From assembly GCF_021654795.1 (NCBI RefSeq), contig NZ_AP025344.1, positions 2,542,501 through 2,606,500 on the forward strand: a stretch of DNA of 64,000 nt. Reading direction: 5' to 3'. The notes under the pieces are model-generated. The model saw only the letters and a list, made by a program, of their open reading frames with translations. It was not told the origin of the DNA and ran no database searches. The stretch comes from Paenibacillus dendritiformis (lineage in GTDB: Bacteria; Bacillota; Bacilli; Paenibacillales; Paenibacillaceae). Positions 17,353 to 25,961 of this stretch are shown piece after piece (the stretch's first letter is position 1; each line of letters starts with the position of its first letter). Made by a program: the position numbers and the translations under genes.

Positions 17353-18300
17353 ATGGCTTCGATAAGGCTGAACCGCTTGCGGCCGTCTGGCGCGTCGGGT
17401 TCCTACATAGAGGCGATGCATGCGATATTGGCTCATGCCGGATGGATTGACTGTTCTCCGTCGACGCTTGCCGGGATGACGGCGTCCTGCTTCCGCTTCA
17501 CGGTCAATCGAAGGCTGACGAAGGAGTCGGCGACGGCGTACAATTGGATGGCGGAGCATTTTGTCGCCGGGGAGTTCATCGGTGTAACGACAAGCCAGCA
17601 TGCCGGCTTTTCCTTCCAGGCTACGTTTCCGCTCTACCAGAAGAGAGCCGTGTCGCTGCTGGCCTCTTCGATTGATAAAGGGAGGGGAGGCGTGTTCTGG
17701 AAGGATCGCTTCGTGATCGCGACCGGATATGATGACGCGCGCAGGCTGCTGTATTATGCGGATGGAAGCGGCAGGGAGGAGAACGTGATGTCTTATGACG
17801 AGTTCGGGCGAAATGAGTCGCCCTACTGGTATGTGCAGGTTTTTGAAAGCCAAGTCGCCGCCGATCCGGTTGACGTCTATAAAGAATCGCTGATTCAGGC
17901 GGTATTTAAGTGGGAGGCGCATGATCCGATGCTCCCGGAACCGGACTATGCCTGCGGCTGCCGCGCATATGACGCTATCATGGCCGCGCTGCAGAGCGGG
18001 GACTATTCTCCGGCGGAGGCTTGGAGCGTCTTGCGTGCCTATGCCGGATACAAACGGGATATTGCGCAGTATATGAACGAACTGCAACACGTGCTGCCGG
18101 ATTCGGGCAGAATCGCCGCGCATTATTCGGAGGTGTCCCGAATATGGAATGATATTATCGGTGCGGGACAGGGAGCTCTTGGCGGGCAGATACCGTTATT
18201 CGCACAAGCTAAGCAGGCGGAGGAGAATGCAATTGAAGCGATTCGCGGCTTGATGAAGGAGACGATCGAGAACCGGTTCCATGATACGGGATTGCGTTAA
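17353..18300 (+). CDS. Unknown protein, paralogue B of the preceding gene
   Basis: 315 residues with the same layout as its upstream neighbour: YIEAMHAILAHAGWIDCSPS, LAGMTASCFRFTVNRRLT, SATAYNWMAEHFVAGEFIGV, GGVFWKDRFVIATGYDDARR, then a helical C-terminal half. A cysteine appears in WIDCSPS, but an active site cannot be claimed. GGGGGAGGAAGG precedes the ATG at 17353. Tandem duplication with strong divergence suggests two partners of one complex or two specificities. It is co-transcribed with the WYL regulator and paralogue A. Confidence 0.7.
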   Translation: MASIRLNRLRPSGASGSYIEAMHAILAHAGWIDCSPSTLAGMTASCFRFTVNRRLTKESATAYNWMAEHFVAGEFIGVTTSQHAGFSFQATFPLYQKRAVSLLASSIDKGRGGVFWKDRFVIATGYDDARRLLYYADGSGREENVMSYDEFGRNESPYWYVQVFESQVAADPVDVYKESLIQAVFKWEAHDPMLPEPDYACGCRAYDAIMAALQSGDYSPAEAWSVLRAYAGYKRDIAQYMNELQHVLPDSGRIAAHYSEVSRIWNDIIGAGQGALGGQIPLFAQAKQAEENAIEAIRGLMKETIENRFHDTGLR

Positions 18301-18383
18301 TGTAATGGTTGCAATTGGTGCGCGATGTGGTATCTTGTAATTAGTTACCAATCCTGGGTTCGCGATAGGGAGGCCGGTTTTCC

Positions 18384-19301
18384 ATGGAAGTAAGCCAAAT
18401 CAAACGTTCCGCCCTGATGTCCGCCTTCCTGCGCGGTCATCACGCCGCGCATGATCATCCCGCTATTTTGCGGGATGAATGGGCTCGCAAGCTGCTGAGC
18501 GAGGAGGAGCTAGCCGCGTTCGAAGCGACGATGGAGAAAGCATTGGAGGCAGCGATGCCTAACCAGGCCGCAGCTATGCCGGATCGGGCTGCCGCCGTAG
18601 CCTGCATGGTCCGGGATTACTTCCCGACCTCGCTGTTCCTTAGCCGGGCCAAGTACGCGGAGCAAATGCTGGAACAGGCGATGAGCCGGGGAGTCAAGCA
18701 ATACGTCATTCTGGGAGCAGGAATGGATACGTTTCTGTGGAGGCGGAAGGACCTTGCCGATCGATTGGACGTATTCGAGGTCGACCATCCCGCGACGCAG
18801 GCCTTCAAGCAAGAACGTCTGGCCGGCTTGGGATGGCGCATCCCGCAGAATGCGCGGTTCGTGCCGGTCGATCTGACCCGGCAGCGTCTGGACGAGGCTC
18901 TTCGCGCTGCGGGCTTCGATTCAGGGGCGCCGAGCTTCGTCAGTTGGCTGGGCGTGATCCATTATTTGCCACAGGACGATGCCTTCGCCACGCTGCGCAT
19001 GATTGCCGGGATCTGTCCGGAAGGCAGCGAGATCGTATTCGACTATTGGGATACGGAGGCGTTCCTGCCGGATCGGGCCGCCTATCGGGTGAACTGGATG
19101 CAGGAGATGCTCCGATATGCCGGGGAGCCAATGCTGACCGGGCTGGATCCGGCTTCCATCGCCGGGCAACTGCGTGAATCCGGCTTGCAGTTGCGGGAGC
19201 AGCTGTCTCCGGAGGCGATACAGGAGCGGTACTTCATGAACCGGTCGGACGGCTATTATGCGTACGAACACGCTTATTTCGTCCATGCTGCGGTCTTATA
19301 A
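18384..19301 (+). CDS. Class I SAM methyltransferase, LCM/TIGR00027 type
   Basis: 305 residues. The family hallmarks are present: YFPTSLFLSRAKYAEQML, then VKQYVILGAGMDTFLWRR (SAM loop), FEVDHPATQAFKQERL, and FVSWLGVIHYLPQDD. These belong to the leucine-carboxyl-methyltransferase-like group, often found near natural-product genes; some modify polyketides or carboxylates. GGGAGG lies 12 nt before the ATG. It has its own terminator and may be monocistronic. Substrate unknown. Confidence 0.88.
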   Translation: MEVSQIKRSALMSAFLRGHHAAHDHPAILRDEWARKLLSEEELAAFEATMEKALEAAMPNQAAAMPDRAAAVACMVRDYFPTSLFLSRAKYAEQMLEQAMSRGVKQYVILGAGMDTFLWRRKDLADRLDVFEVDHPATQAFKQERLAGLGWRIPQNARFVPVDLTRQRLDEALRAAGFDSGAPSFVSWLGVIHYLPQDDAFATLRMIAGICPEGSEIVFDYWDTEAFLPDRAAYRVNWMQEMLRYAGEPMLTGLDPASIAGQLRESGLQLREQLSPEAIQERYFMNRSDGYYAYEHAYFVHAAVL

Positions 19302-19318
19302 CTTCATACTAATCGGCA

Positions 19319-19360
19319 AGCCCCCATCTGTTCTCCGTTCCCGACGAATAGATGGGGGCT
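19319..19360 (+). terminator. Terminator after LCM-type methyltransferase
   Basis: AGCCCCCATCT pairs with AGATGGGGGCT around a 20-nt loop. The following T-run is weak. Confidence 0.75.
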
Positions 19361-19496
19361 GATTGGCGTACTATTTGCAGCAGGGATCAAAAAAACTTCC
19401 CGCCCGCGACGAGAAGCTGCATTTGCAATCCACACGAAAATGAAGGAAAATAGAGAATGCCAGAAATTGAAAAGCAATCACTTCTTGAATTATGTA

Positions 19497-19525
19497 TTGA
19501 AACTGTCACGAAAGTATGATAAACT
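19497..19525 (+). promoter_or_regulatory. Promoter of the SigA-like gene
   Basis: TTGAAA (19497-19502) and TAAACT (19520-19525) are 17 bp apart. The surrounding 19361-19635 is AT-rich and otherwise empty, leaving a 5' leader of about 100 nt in which no riboswitch was recognised. Confidence 0.5.
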
Positions 19526-19635
19526 ATCCGTTGCCAATTGTTTATGTGCACATTTATTTTTGATCTTAGCACATTCGGCATATTGTGTCAAGAATAATAT
19601 ATACATTCCAGCTAGCGGGTTACAGGGGGGATTGG

Positions 19636-20514
19636 ATGCTTACGAACGATCAACAGGACTACGACCTGATGCTGCCACCCGGGATCAAACTCGATGACCC
19701 TGTGCGCATGTACTTAAAAGAGATAGGGCGCGTACCGCTGCTGTCCGCAGAGGAAGAGATCGAATTGGCCAAGCGGGTCGTCCAGGGGGATGCCGAAGCG
19801 AAGCAGAGACTCGCGGAGGCGAATCTCCGTCTGGTCGTCAGTATTGCAAGACGGTATATCGGGCGCGGCATGATGCTGCTCGATCTGATTCAAGAGGGCA
19901 ATATGGGCCTGATGCGGGCCGTGGACAAGTTCGACTACACGAAGGGCTACAAGTTCAGCACGTATGCGACATGGTGGATCCGCCAAGCGATTACGCGATC
20001 GATCGCGGATCAGGCACGGACGATTCGGGTTCCGGTTCATATGGTAGAGACGATTAACAAGCTCAACCGGATCTCGAAGGAGCTGCTGCAGGAGTTCGGC
20101 CGGGAACCGACGCCGGAAGAGATCGCGGTCAAGATGGAGATTACGCCGGATAAAGTGCGGGAGATTATGAAGATCGGCCAGGAGCCGGTCTCGATCGAAA
20201 CGCCTGTCGGCGACGAAAATGACTCCAGCCTCGGAGATTTCATCGAGGATCAGGAGGCGCTCGCGCCAGCGGACGCCGCGGCGTATGAGCTGTTGAAGGT
20301 CCAATTGGAGGATGTGCTCGACACGCTGACCGAGCGGGAGCAGAACGTGCTGCGTCTCCGCTTCGGCCTGGATGACGGGCGTACCCGGACGCTTGAAGAG
20401 GTAGGCCACGAATTCGGGGTGACCCGCGAGCGAATCCGGCAGATCGAGGCAAAGGCGCTCCGCAAATTAAGACATCCGAGCCGCAGCAAGCGGCTGAAGG
20501 ATTTCCTCGAATAA
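19636..20514 (+). CDS. SigA-like (group 2) sigma factor without region 1.1
   Basis: 292 residues. It starts right at region 1.2 ([20 protein letters not shown]), followed by region 2 ([52 protein letters not shown]), region 3 and region 4 ([35 protein letters not shown]). The promoter-recognition helices look like those of housekeeping SigA, so it should read -10/-35 promoters of that class. SigA of Bacillota is about 370 residues and lies after dnaG; neither holds here, so this is an extra, shorter paralogue. GGGGGG lies 6 nt before the ATG at 19636. Confidence 0.9.
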   Translation: MLTNDQQDYDLMLPPGIKLDDPVRMYLKEIGRVPLLSAEEEIELAKRVVQGDAEAKQRLAEANLRLVVSIARRYIGRGMMLLDLIQEGNMGLMRAVDKFDYTKGYKFSTYATWWIRQAITRSIADQARTIRVPVHMVETINKLNRISKELLQEFGREPTPEEIAVKMEITPDKVREIMKIGQEPVSIETPVGDENDSSLGDFIEDQEALAPADAAAYELLKVQLEDVLDTLTEREQNVLRLRFGLDDGRTRTLEEVGHEFGVTRERIRQIEAKALRKLRHPSRSKRLKDFLE

Positions 20515-20564
20515 GCGGGCTGAGTTGCCGTCATGATGCACTTATAAGACAAGATATGCTGCCG

Positions 20565-20597
20565 AGGGGCACGCGTTCTGATGCGCGTGTCCCTTTT
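20565..20597 (+). terminator. Terminator after sigma factor gene
   Basis: AGGGGCACGCG pairs with CGCGTGTCCCT (one bulge), followed by TTTT. Confidence 0.8.
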
Positions 20598-20626
20598 GCG
20601 TCTCTGGACTGACACGAAATTTTCAG

Positions 20627-20654
20627 TTGAAGTGCGGATAATTCAAGTTATAAT
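20627..20654 (+). promoter_or_regulatory. Promoter of the FMN riboswitch transcript
   Basis: TTGAAG at 20627-20632 and TATAAT at 20649-20654 are separated by 16 bp. It lies about 55 nt upstream of the aptamer. Confidence 0.65.
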
Positions 20655-20708
20655 GAAGAACGGGGCATGACACCCGCGAGGGACATGCCTACGAATGATT
20701 TGAATGAG

Positions 20709-20847
20709 GATCTTCAGGGCCAGGTGGAATTCCTGACCGGCGGTAAGGCGCTGTTGTCCAGCCCGAGCCCGCGACTCGCCGCTGTTAAGCGGCGACTGAT
20801 TTGGTGCAAAGCCAAAGCCGACGGTATAGTCCGGATGGAAGAAGATC
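20709..20847 (+). ncRNA. FMN riboswitch (RFN element)
   Basis: The conserved RFN blocks occur in order: GATCTTC (P1, 20709-20715), AGGGCCAGGTGGAATTCC, GACCGGCGGTAA, AGCCCGCGA, a variable stem, GATTTGGTGC, AAGCCGACGGTATAGTCC, GGATGGAAGAAGATC closing P1 at 20841-20847. This aptamer binds flavin mononucleotide and switches off riboflavin synthesis or uptake genes. No T-run terminator was seen between the aptamer and the gene at 20963, so control may be at translation initiation. An open frame through this region is not a gene. Confidence 0.95.
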
Positions 20848-20962
20848 GCTTATCCCGATTCACGTGGTATATGTTGTCTGTCATCTTAACCACATATGAT
20901 CATTGGCGAAGTAAGTCTTCTTAGGCCTAGATCCTGTTCAACGACCGTGGAGGTTATTGAAT

Positions 20963-21886
20963 ATGGACGAAGCATTGCAGCCGGGACATGGTGCTGCCCG
21001 CGCATCTAGAGGGATCTGGTACGTCGTGCTGGGTGCCGCTCTGTGGGGGATCGGACCGGTCTTCCGCACCTTTGTGCTGGATTATTTGACATCCACACAG
21101 ATCGTTTTAGTTGAACATCTTATTTTGCTGCTGTTCGCGGCGCCGGTATTGTGGGTGAACCGCCATGAGCTGAAGAACATTACCTGGCGGCATCTTGTGG
21201 CGCTGCTCTTCCTGTCCTGGGGCGGATCCGTCATCGCGACCATTATGTTCACGGACGCATTCGTGATGGGCAATCCGAACGCGGTCCTTCTGCTGCAGAA
21301 GCTGCAGCCGCTGTTCGCCATCCTGCTGGCGCGCTTTCTTCTGCGGGAGAGACTGCCGCGCGGCTTCGGGCTGCTGCTGGTGTTGGCGGTAGCCGGCACC
21401 TATCTGCTCACGTTCGGCTGGACTTTGCCGATCGGGCATGTGCGCGAGGTCATCGGCGTAGGCAGCTTGCTCGCGCTCGGCGCCGCATTCCTGTGGGGCG
21501 GTTCGACCGTCATGGGGCGATTGCTGCTGAACGATATGAAGTATGAGACCGTTACGGCACTCCGGTTCGCGCTTGGCCTGCCGTTATTGTTCGTCATCAC
21601 CTGGAGCGAACATCCGAGCTGGGACATCCCCTCGGGCGAGTGGGGGAAGCTGGCCTTCTACATTTTGCTGCAAGTGTTGCTGCCGGGTCTGCTGAGCTTG
21701 CTGCTGTATTACCGGGGCCTGGCCGTCACGAAGGCTTCTTATGCGACGCTCGCGGAACTGTCCTTCCCATTGGTCGGAATGGTGGTGAACTGGCTTGTCT
21801 TTCAGGAGGTCGTGACCGTGGCGCAAGTGGTTGGATTCGCTTTGATCTGGATTGCGCTGTTCTGCGTGGCCCGTCAGCAGGAATAA
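20963..21886 (+). CDS. EamA/DMT family transporter, probable riboflavin importer
   Basis: 307 residues with ten predicted transmembrane helices arranged as two EamA repeats (GAALWGIGPVFR opens the first, GAAFLWGGSTVMGR the second). DMT-superfamily proteins move small metabolites. The gene is the first after an FMN riboswitch, and FMN-controlled EamA proteins (ImpX in Fusobacterium and Desulfitobacterium, RibN in alphaproteobacteria) are riboflavin transporters, so riboflavin or a related flavin is the likely substrate. GGAGG is 9 nt before the ATG at 20963; a TTG at 20957 is possible. No rib biosynthesis genes are nearby. Confidence 0.85.
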   Translation: MDEALQPGHGAARASRGIWYVVLGAALWGIGPVFRTFVLDYLTSTQIVLVEHLILLLFAAPVLWVNRHELKNITWRHLVALLFLSWGGSVIATIMFTDAFVMGNPNAVLLLQKLQPLFAILLARFLLRERLPRGFGLLLVLAVAGTYLLTFGWTLPIGHVREVIGVGSLLALGAAFLWGGSTVMGRLLLNDMKYETVTALRFALGLPLLFVITWSEHPSWDIPSGEWGKLAFYILLQVLLPGLLSLLLYYRGLAVTKASYATLAELSFPLVGMVVNWLVFQEVVTVAQVVGFALIWIALFCVARQQE

Positions 21887-22700
21887 TGTCATCTTAATGG
21901 TGACGTTGATTCCGTTGCCCAACTGGCTGCAAAATGACATGAATATAAAGCCATACCCATGGATGGAAAGCGAAAATGGGCGCAAATGATGCGCTATTGC
22001 AGGAATGGCATCCGAGAGCGGCTGAAATAGCGTAATTTCCCGCACACTTCTGGCTGTTGGAAAACCCCTGTTTTTTGCGAGGGTTGATTACCTGCCTAAT
22101 CGAAACTTGGCATTCAGAGCGTCATCGCCTTCTGGAGATATCATAATCTCCTGGGGTTTTCACGTGTGGAGGGAATTGCTGCTATTTTACAGGAATTTCG
22201 GCTCAATGAGTCCACATTCCGAGGAAATGCTGCACAGCTACATCATTTTAGGCCCTTTTGAGCTGAGTCGAAGAGAAACGTGTGAAATTGCTGCAGTTTT
22301 ACAGGATTCCCTTTCTGGTGAAGTCGTCCCTACGGTATTGCTGTATTTGTGCAGGATTTTGCCTGCTGAATCAACGTGTTTTGAGAAACCGAGTCGTTAT
22401 GAGGACTTCGCTGGGAGACAAGTCCCGCGCTTCAACCCTCTTTCGCGGCTCGTCCCGCAGCCCCATTCCCGCCTCCATCCTCTCTTTTGCTTAGAACATA
22501 CAATTTCCGGTCGCATACATGATGCGGTTATTCTACGGATTCTACGGCGGCTGCCTTTGGGCAGCCGCTTTTTGGCGTTTGAAGGCATGCCCGCAATTGT
22601 CAGCATTTGTCGGTTGTCCCGCATACGAAATCCATTTAATATCAGTACAGGACAGCCGTCAGTTGGCAGAATCTGCTGAATTATTTCGTTGTAAGGAGCT
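21887..22700. repeat. Non-coding region with degenerate CAGGA repeats
   Basis: No credible gene in 800 nt. Three related blocks occur: GGAATTGCTGCTATTTTACAG at about 22172, GAAATTGCTGCAGTTTTACA at about 22284, and GGTATTGCTGTATTTGTGCA at about 22333, each followed by GGA. A weaker relative (GCAGGAATGG) lies near 22000, and similar blocks occur again at 51740-51870. This looks like a dispersed intergenic repeat family. Confidence 0.5.
22547..22573 (+). terminator. Strong orphan terminator
   Basis: GCGGCTGCC, loop TTT, GGGCAGCCGC, then TTTTT. It stands 660 nt after the transporter and has no gene directly upstream, so it may end the long 3' region or an unrecognised small RNA. Confidence 0.8.
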
Positions 22701-23102
22701 ATGGGCATCATGTCTTTTTGTGCAAAAACATCCATGAGACAGCTAAGGCAAGAGAGAAGACGCAAGGGACTATGCGCACAGTGCGGGAATGCATCATCCC
22801 AATACTTATGTCAGCGCTGCAAAGCGATGCGCCGCAAGCCCGAGCCGAAAGGGTTCCGGGAGTATCCGATCCAGCGCAAGCTCAAAAGCGGCTTGAACGA
22901 CAAGCGCCTCTACGAGGATATGATCCGCCTGAAATTGCGAACGGCCGACATCGCCCGGTATTGCGGCGTGACTCAGCGGACGGCCGAGAAATGGGTATTC
23001 GAAGGCAGCGTGCCGAACCCGGAGCGCGTAGTCAAATTATGCGAGCTGATGGGACGGGAAGTCGGCTATTATTACCCCTTGTATAAATGGAAGAACAAAT
23101 AA
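22701..23102 (+). CDS. Zinc-finger plus HTH protein, unknown role
   Basis: 133 residues. Two CXXC pairs near the N-terminus (CAQCG and CQRCK) look like a zinc ribbon, and the C-terminal 70 residues hold a helix-turn-helix (TADIARYCGVTQRTAEKWVF). AAGGAG precedes the ATG at 22701 by only 2-3 nt; an in-frame ATG at 22710 has better spacing. It is probably DNA-binding. Similar small proteins occur in Paenibacillus without assigned function. Followed by a strong hairpin. Confidence 0.7.
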   Translation: MGIMSFCAKTSMRQLRQERRRKGLCAQCGNASSQYLCQRCKAMRRKPEPKGFREYPIQRKLKSGLNDKRLYEDMIRLKLRTADIARYCGVTQRTAEKWVFEGSVPNPERVVKLCELMGREVGYYYPLYKWKNK

Positions 23103-23118
23103 CATGCCATCTGCATGC

Positions 23119-23158
23119 GAACAGGGCGGAGCCGCAACAATGCAGCTCCGCCCTGTTC
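23119..23158 (+). terminator. Hairpin after HTH protein gene
   Basis: GAACAGGGCGGAGC pairs perfectly with GCTCCGCCCTGTTC (14 bp) around a 12-nt loop. No strong T-run. Confidence 0.7.
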
Positions 23159-23263
23159 ATAATCGCCGCGATTGGCTCTGGCGATCCGGCCAGCGGCTCG
23201 CTCCTTGGACTTGAGCCTGTGCGGCCGCGAATGCGGGGGGGGGGCATGAACGCCCCCTGCAGG

Positions 23264-23794
23264 CTATTCGCCGAGAAGCCGAAGCGAATCGAGCGTCTGC
23301 ATGACGAGGGCGCCCAGCTCGCCCAGATGACGCTCATCGATTGGCTGACTGAACGTCAGCACGATGCGATGCGTCCCTTCGTCCGCGGCGGGAGAAGCTG
23401 CCCCGATCCGAGGAGGGACGGGAATCGTCCGTTCCTGCCGCATGATGACGGCGCCGCCCCAGATGGAGGCCAACCGTTCTCCCATCTCGCCCGCCCGCGC
23501 CGTATAATCGCCCGCCAGCTCGAAGGAGAGCTCCAGCCGGGCGCCCGGCTCTTCCCCGACAAGCCGCAGGCCGCGCAGCTCGGCGGCGAAATCGGCCAAT
23601 CCGCTCGCAAGCGTCAATACGGCGGTGCAGGTCTCCCCGGGCCGCTGCACGCGCATGCGGAAGGTCCGCCCGAACCCGGCGAGATCGATCAGATCCTCCC
23701 GCCCGATGACGAGCCATTCTCCTTCCTGATCCATATCATAGATTTTGCCTTCCAGCACGACCTTCAGATTGTCGAAAATCGTAGGATCAAACAT
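23264..23794 (-). CDS. Hypothetical protein, 176 aa
   Basis: Soluble, acidic, no signal peptide. It begins MFDPTIFDNLKVVLEGKIYD and contains an alternating beta-rich core (EWLVIGREDLIDLAGFGRTF, TAVLTLASGLADFAAEL). AGGAGG lies 8 nt before the ATG at 23794. The composition looks real and the codon use matches its neighbours. I do not recognise a named family; proteins of this type appear to be conserved in Paenibacillus. It is convergent with the HTH protein gene. Confidence 0.65.
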   Translation of the reverse strand: MFDPTIFDNLKVVLEGKIYDMDQEGEWLVIGREDLIDLAGFGRTFRMRVQRPGETCTAVLTLASGLADFAAELRGLRLVGEEPGARLELSFELAGDYTARAGEMGERLASIWGGAVIMRQERTIPVPPRIGAASPAADEGTHRIVLTFSQPIDERHLGELGALVMQTLDSLRLLGE

Positions 23795-24010
23795 GGTCCA
23801 AGCCTCCTGCGCAACATGCGAATGATGAGTACGATCATAATACAAATCCGCGCCTGCTGCAAAAAAAGCGGGAGGCGGACGCGGGCATTCGGGTATTCGC
23901 CGCAGCCCGCGGCAGGGAGCGTGCCGGACAGAAGCGAAGGCGGAGCGGATTTGGCCAGCCGGGGCATAGGGCGGGAGCTTGGCGCCGGAAGGGCGGCCGC
24001 TCTGAACAAC

Positions 24011-24039
24011 AAGAGCAGCCCTTGAAGCGGGCTGCTCTT
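24011..24039 (-). terminator. Terminator after coaA
   Basis: AAGAGCAGCCC pairs with GGGCTGCTCTT, followed leftward by GTTGTT. It lies 40 nt past the coaA stop. Confidence 0.75.
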
Positions 24040-24078
24040 GTCTGGCCGGATGAACATCCGGGGAGTCATCTCATGATG

Positions 24079-24999
24079 TTATTTGCGCAGAAGAATGTCG
24101 CGGATCCGATGATCGGCGGCTTTGCTTAATATGAGCTTGGCGCGGTAGCGGGTAGGCAGTATATTTTCGACCAGATTGACCTGATTGATGTCCCGCCAGA
24201 TGTTCTTCGCCCGCTGAACCGCTTCTTCCTCGGTCAAGCCAGCATAGCGGTGGAAGTAGGAATCCGGATTGCGGAAGGCGGTGTCCCGCAGCAGGAGAAA
24301 GCGCTCAATATACCATGTCTCCAGGTCATGCTCCCGCGCGTCGACATAGATGGAGAAATCGAAAAAGTCGCTGACGAACACGCTCGCTTCCTTGCTGACC
24401 TGCAGCACGTTGATGCCTTCGACGATAAGAATATCCGGCTGGCACACGGCAATGCGCTCTTCGGGCACGATGTCATAGGACAGATGCGAATAGACCGGCG
24501 CATGCACCTCGCTCACGCCTGACTTGATATCCATCAGGAAGCGAAGGAGCCGCTTCGTGTCGTAGCTCTCGGGAAAGCCTTTCTTATTCATCATGCCCCG
24601 TTCCTCGAGCGTCCGGTTCGGGTACAGGAAGCCATCCGTCGTCACGATGTCGACGCGGGGGTGTTCATCATATTGGGACAGCAGCGCTTGGAGAAGCCGG
24701 GCGGTCGTGCTCTTCCCTGCGGCGACGCTACCGGCAATTCCGATAATATAAGGAACGTTCTCGGTGGCGGTGCCCAGGAAGGAAGACGACGACGCCTTCA
24801 AATGCTGCGCCGCGGTCACGTAGATATGAAGGAGCTTCGCCAGCGGAAGATAGACCTCCTCCAGTTCGTCCAGGGCGATACGCTCGTTCAATCCCTTCAG
24901 CTGATTGAACTGTTCGGCGGTCACCGACAGATGGGATTGGCCGTTCAAGCGGGCCCATTCCGACCGCTTCATAGTGATATAGGGACTCAGGTTATGCAT
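24079..24999 (-). CDS. coaA: Type I pantothenate kinase
   Basis: 306 residues, the usual length. It phosphorylates pantothenate with ATP, the first and regulated step of coenzyme A synthesis. The P-loop [12 protein letters not shown] is at about 87-98, followed by [10 protein letters not shown], the substrate-binding region YSHLSYDIV, and EGINVLQ. These are diagnostic of the CoaA (prokaryotic type I) family. GAGAGGT precedes the ATG at 24999; an upstream in-frame extension is rejected. It is monocistronic and divergent from the bceRS-like operon. Many Bacillota carry type III CoaX as well, which cannot be judged from this window. Confidence 0.95.
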   Translation of the reverse strand: MHNLSPYITMKRSEWARLNGQSHLSVTAEQFNQLKGLNERIALDELEEVYLPLAKLLHIYVTAAQHLKASSSSFLGTATENVPYIIGIAGSVAAGKSTTARLLQALLSQYDEHPRVDIVTTDGFLYPNRTLEERGMMNKKGFPESYDTKRLLRFLMDIKSGVSEVHAPVYSHLSYDIVPEERIAVCQPDILIVEGINVLQVSKEASVFVSDFFDFSIYVDAREHDLETWYIERFLLLRDTAFRNPDSYFHRYAGLTEEEAVQRAKNIWRDINQVNLVENILPTRYRAKLILSKAADHRIRDILLRK

Positions 25000-25256
25000 C
25001 GTTCTACCTCTCGCTCCGATTAATAACTTCAACTGGAATATTGATAAGATAATAGACTCACATATCATGTTCCAAAATGGGCGATGTTGTCAAGTAAGTT
25101 CGCCTCTCCGGCCGCCGAAAAGAGTCTCAAGGCGGGGCGCGGCCGATTGATTTCTCGCCCCGTATATGCTACATTCGGTTCATTCTTGGTTCGGAGCGAA
25201 TTGCAAGCAAATGCCCCGGCACGGGCCGCGCGGCATGGAAGGAAGGAGCATTGAAC

Positions 25257-25961
25257 TTGTATAAAATCATGATCGTCGAGGACGATCCGAAAATCGCGCA
25301 CTTATTGCAATCTCATATTGAAAAATACGGCGACCAAGGCATTATCGTCGAAGAGTTCGATCGGGTGCTCGATCAATTCAAGGACATTCAGCCGCATGTC
25401 GTCCTGTTGGACGTCAATCTGCCCAGCTTCGACGGGTACTACTGGTGCCGCCAGATCCGCACCGTCTCGACCTGTCCGATCCTGTTCATTTCGGCGCGAA
25501 GCGGAGAGATGGATCAAGTGATGGCGTTAGAGAACGGAGGGGATGACTATATTACGAAGCCATTCCATTCGGAGATCGTGCTGGCGAAGATTCGCAGCAC
25601 GCTGCGGCGGGTATACGGCGATTATGCGGTCAAGGCGGACGAGCGCACGGTGGAACGATACGGGCTGGCGCTCTATCCCGAGCGGCTGGAGCTGCGTCTG
25701 GACGGGAAGACGATTATGCTGACGAAGAAGGAAGCGATTCTGGTCGAGACGCTGCTGGAGCGCTGTCCCCGCGCCGTCACCCGGGAGCTGATTCTGGACA
25801 AGCTGTGGGATGACTCGTTCGTCGATGACAACACGCTAAGCGTCAATATTACGCGGGTCCGCAAGAAGCTGGCGGAGCTCGGCATCGGTGACGCCCTGGA
25901 GACCGTGCGCGGCGTCGGCTACCGGCTGAACGTGACCTGGGAGGATGAGCAAGCCCTATGA
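25257..25961 (+). CDS. BceR-like response regulator
   Basis: 234 residues: a receiver domain (VEDDPKIA acidic pair, phospho-acceptor in VVLLDVNLP) and an OmpR-type winged helix (TLSVNITRVRKKLAELG). The sequence YKIMIVEDDPKIAHLL is typical of BceR/GraR regulators of the peptide-antibiotic-sensing family. The start is a TTG at 25257 with AAGGAG 8 nt upstream; a second TTG at 25251 is too close to the site. It overlaps the kinase start by 4 nt. A BceR-type box lies before the downstream transporter genes, the expected target. Confidence 0.9.
   Translation: MYKIMIVEDDPKIAHLLQSHIEKYGDQGIIVEEFDRVLDQFKDIQPHVVLLDVNLPSFDGYYWCRQIRTVSTCPILFISARSGEMDQVMALENGGDDYITKPFHSEIVLAKIRSTLRRVYGDYAVKADERTVERYGLALYPERLELRLDGKTIMLTKKEAILVETLLERCPRAVTRELILDKLWDDSFVDDNTLSVNITRVRKKLAELGIGDALETVRGVGYRLNVTWEDEQAL

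Noticed and set aside
20667..20924. An 85-codon open frame before the EamA gene
   Set aside because: It runs straight through the FMN aptamer, whose conserved bases explain the sequence.
22107..22679. A 190-codon frame after the EamA gene
   Set aside because: No ribosome binding site, it crosses a strong terminator at 22547-22573 and includes the dispersed repeats; composition is not protein-like.
23235..23244. Run of ten G
   Set aside because: It lies in the non-coding gap between convergent genes, so phase variation of a gene is not suggested; it may form part of a hairpin with nearby C residues.
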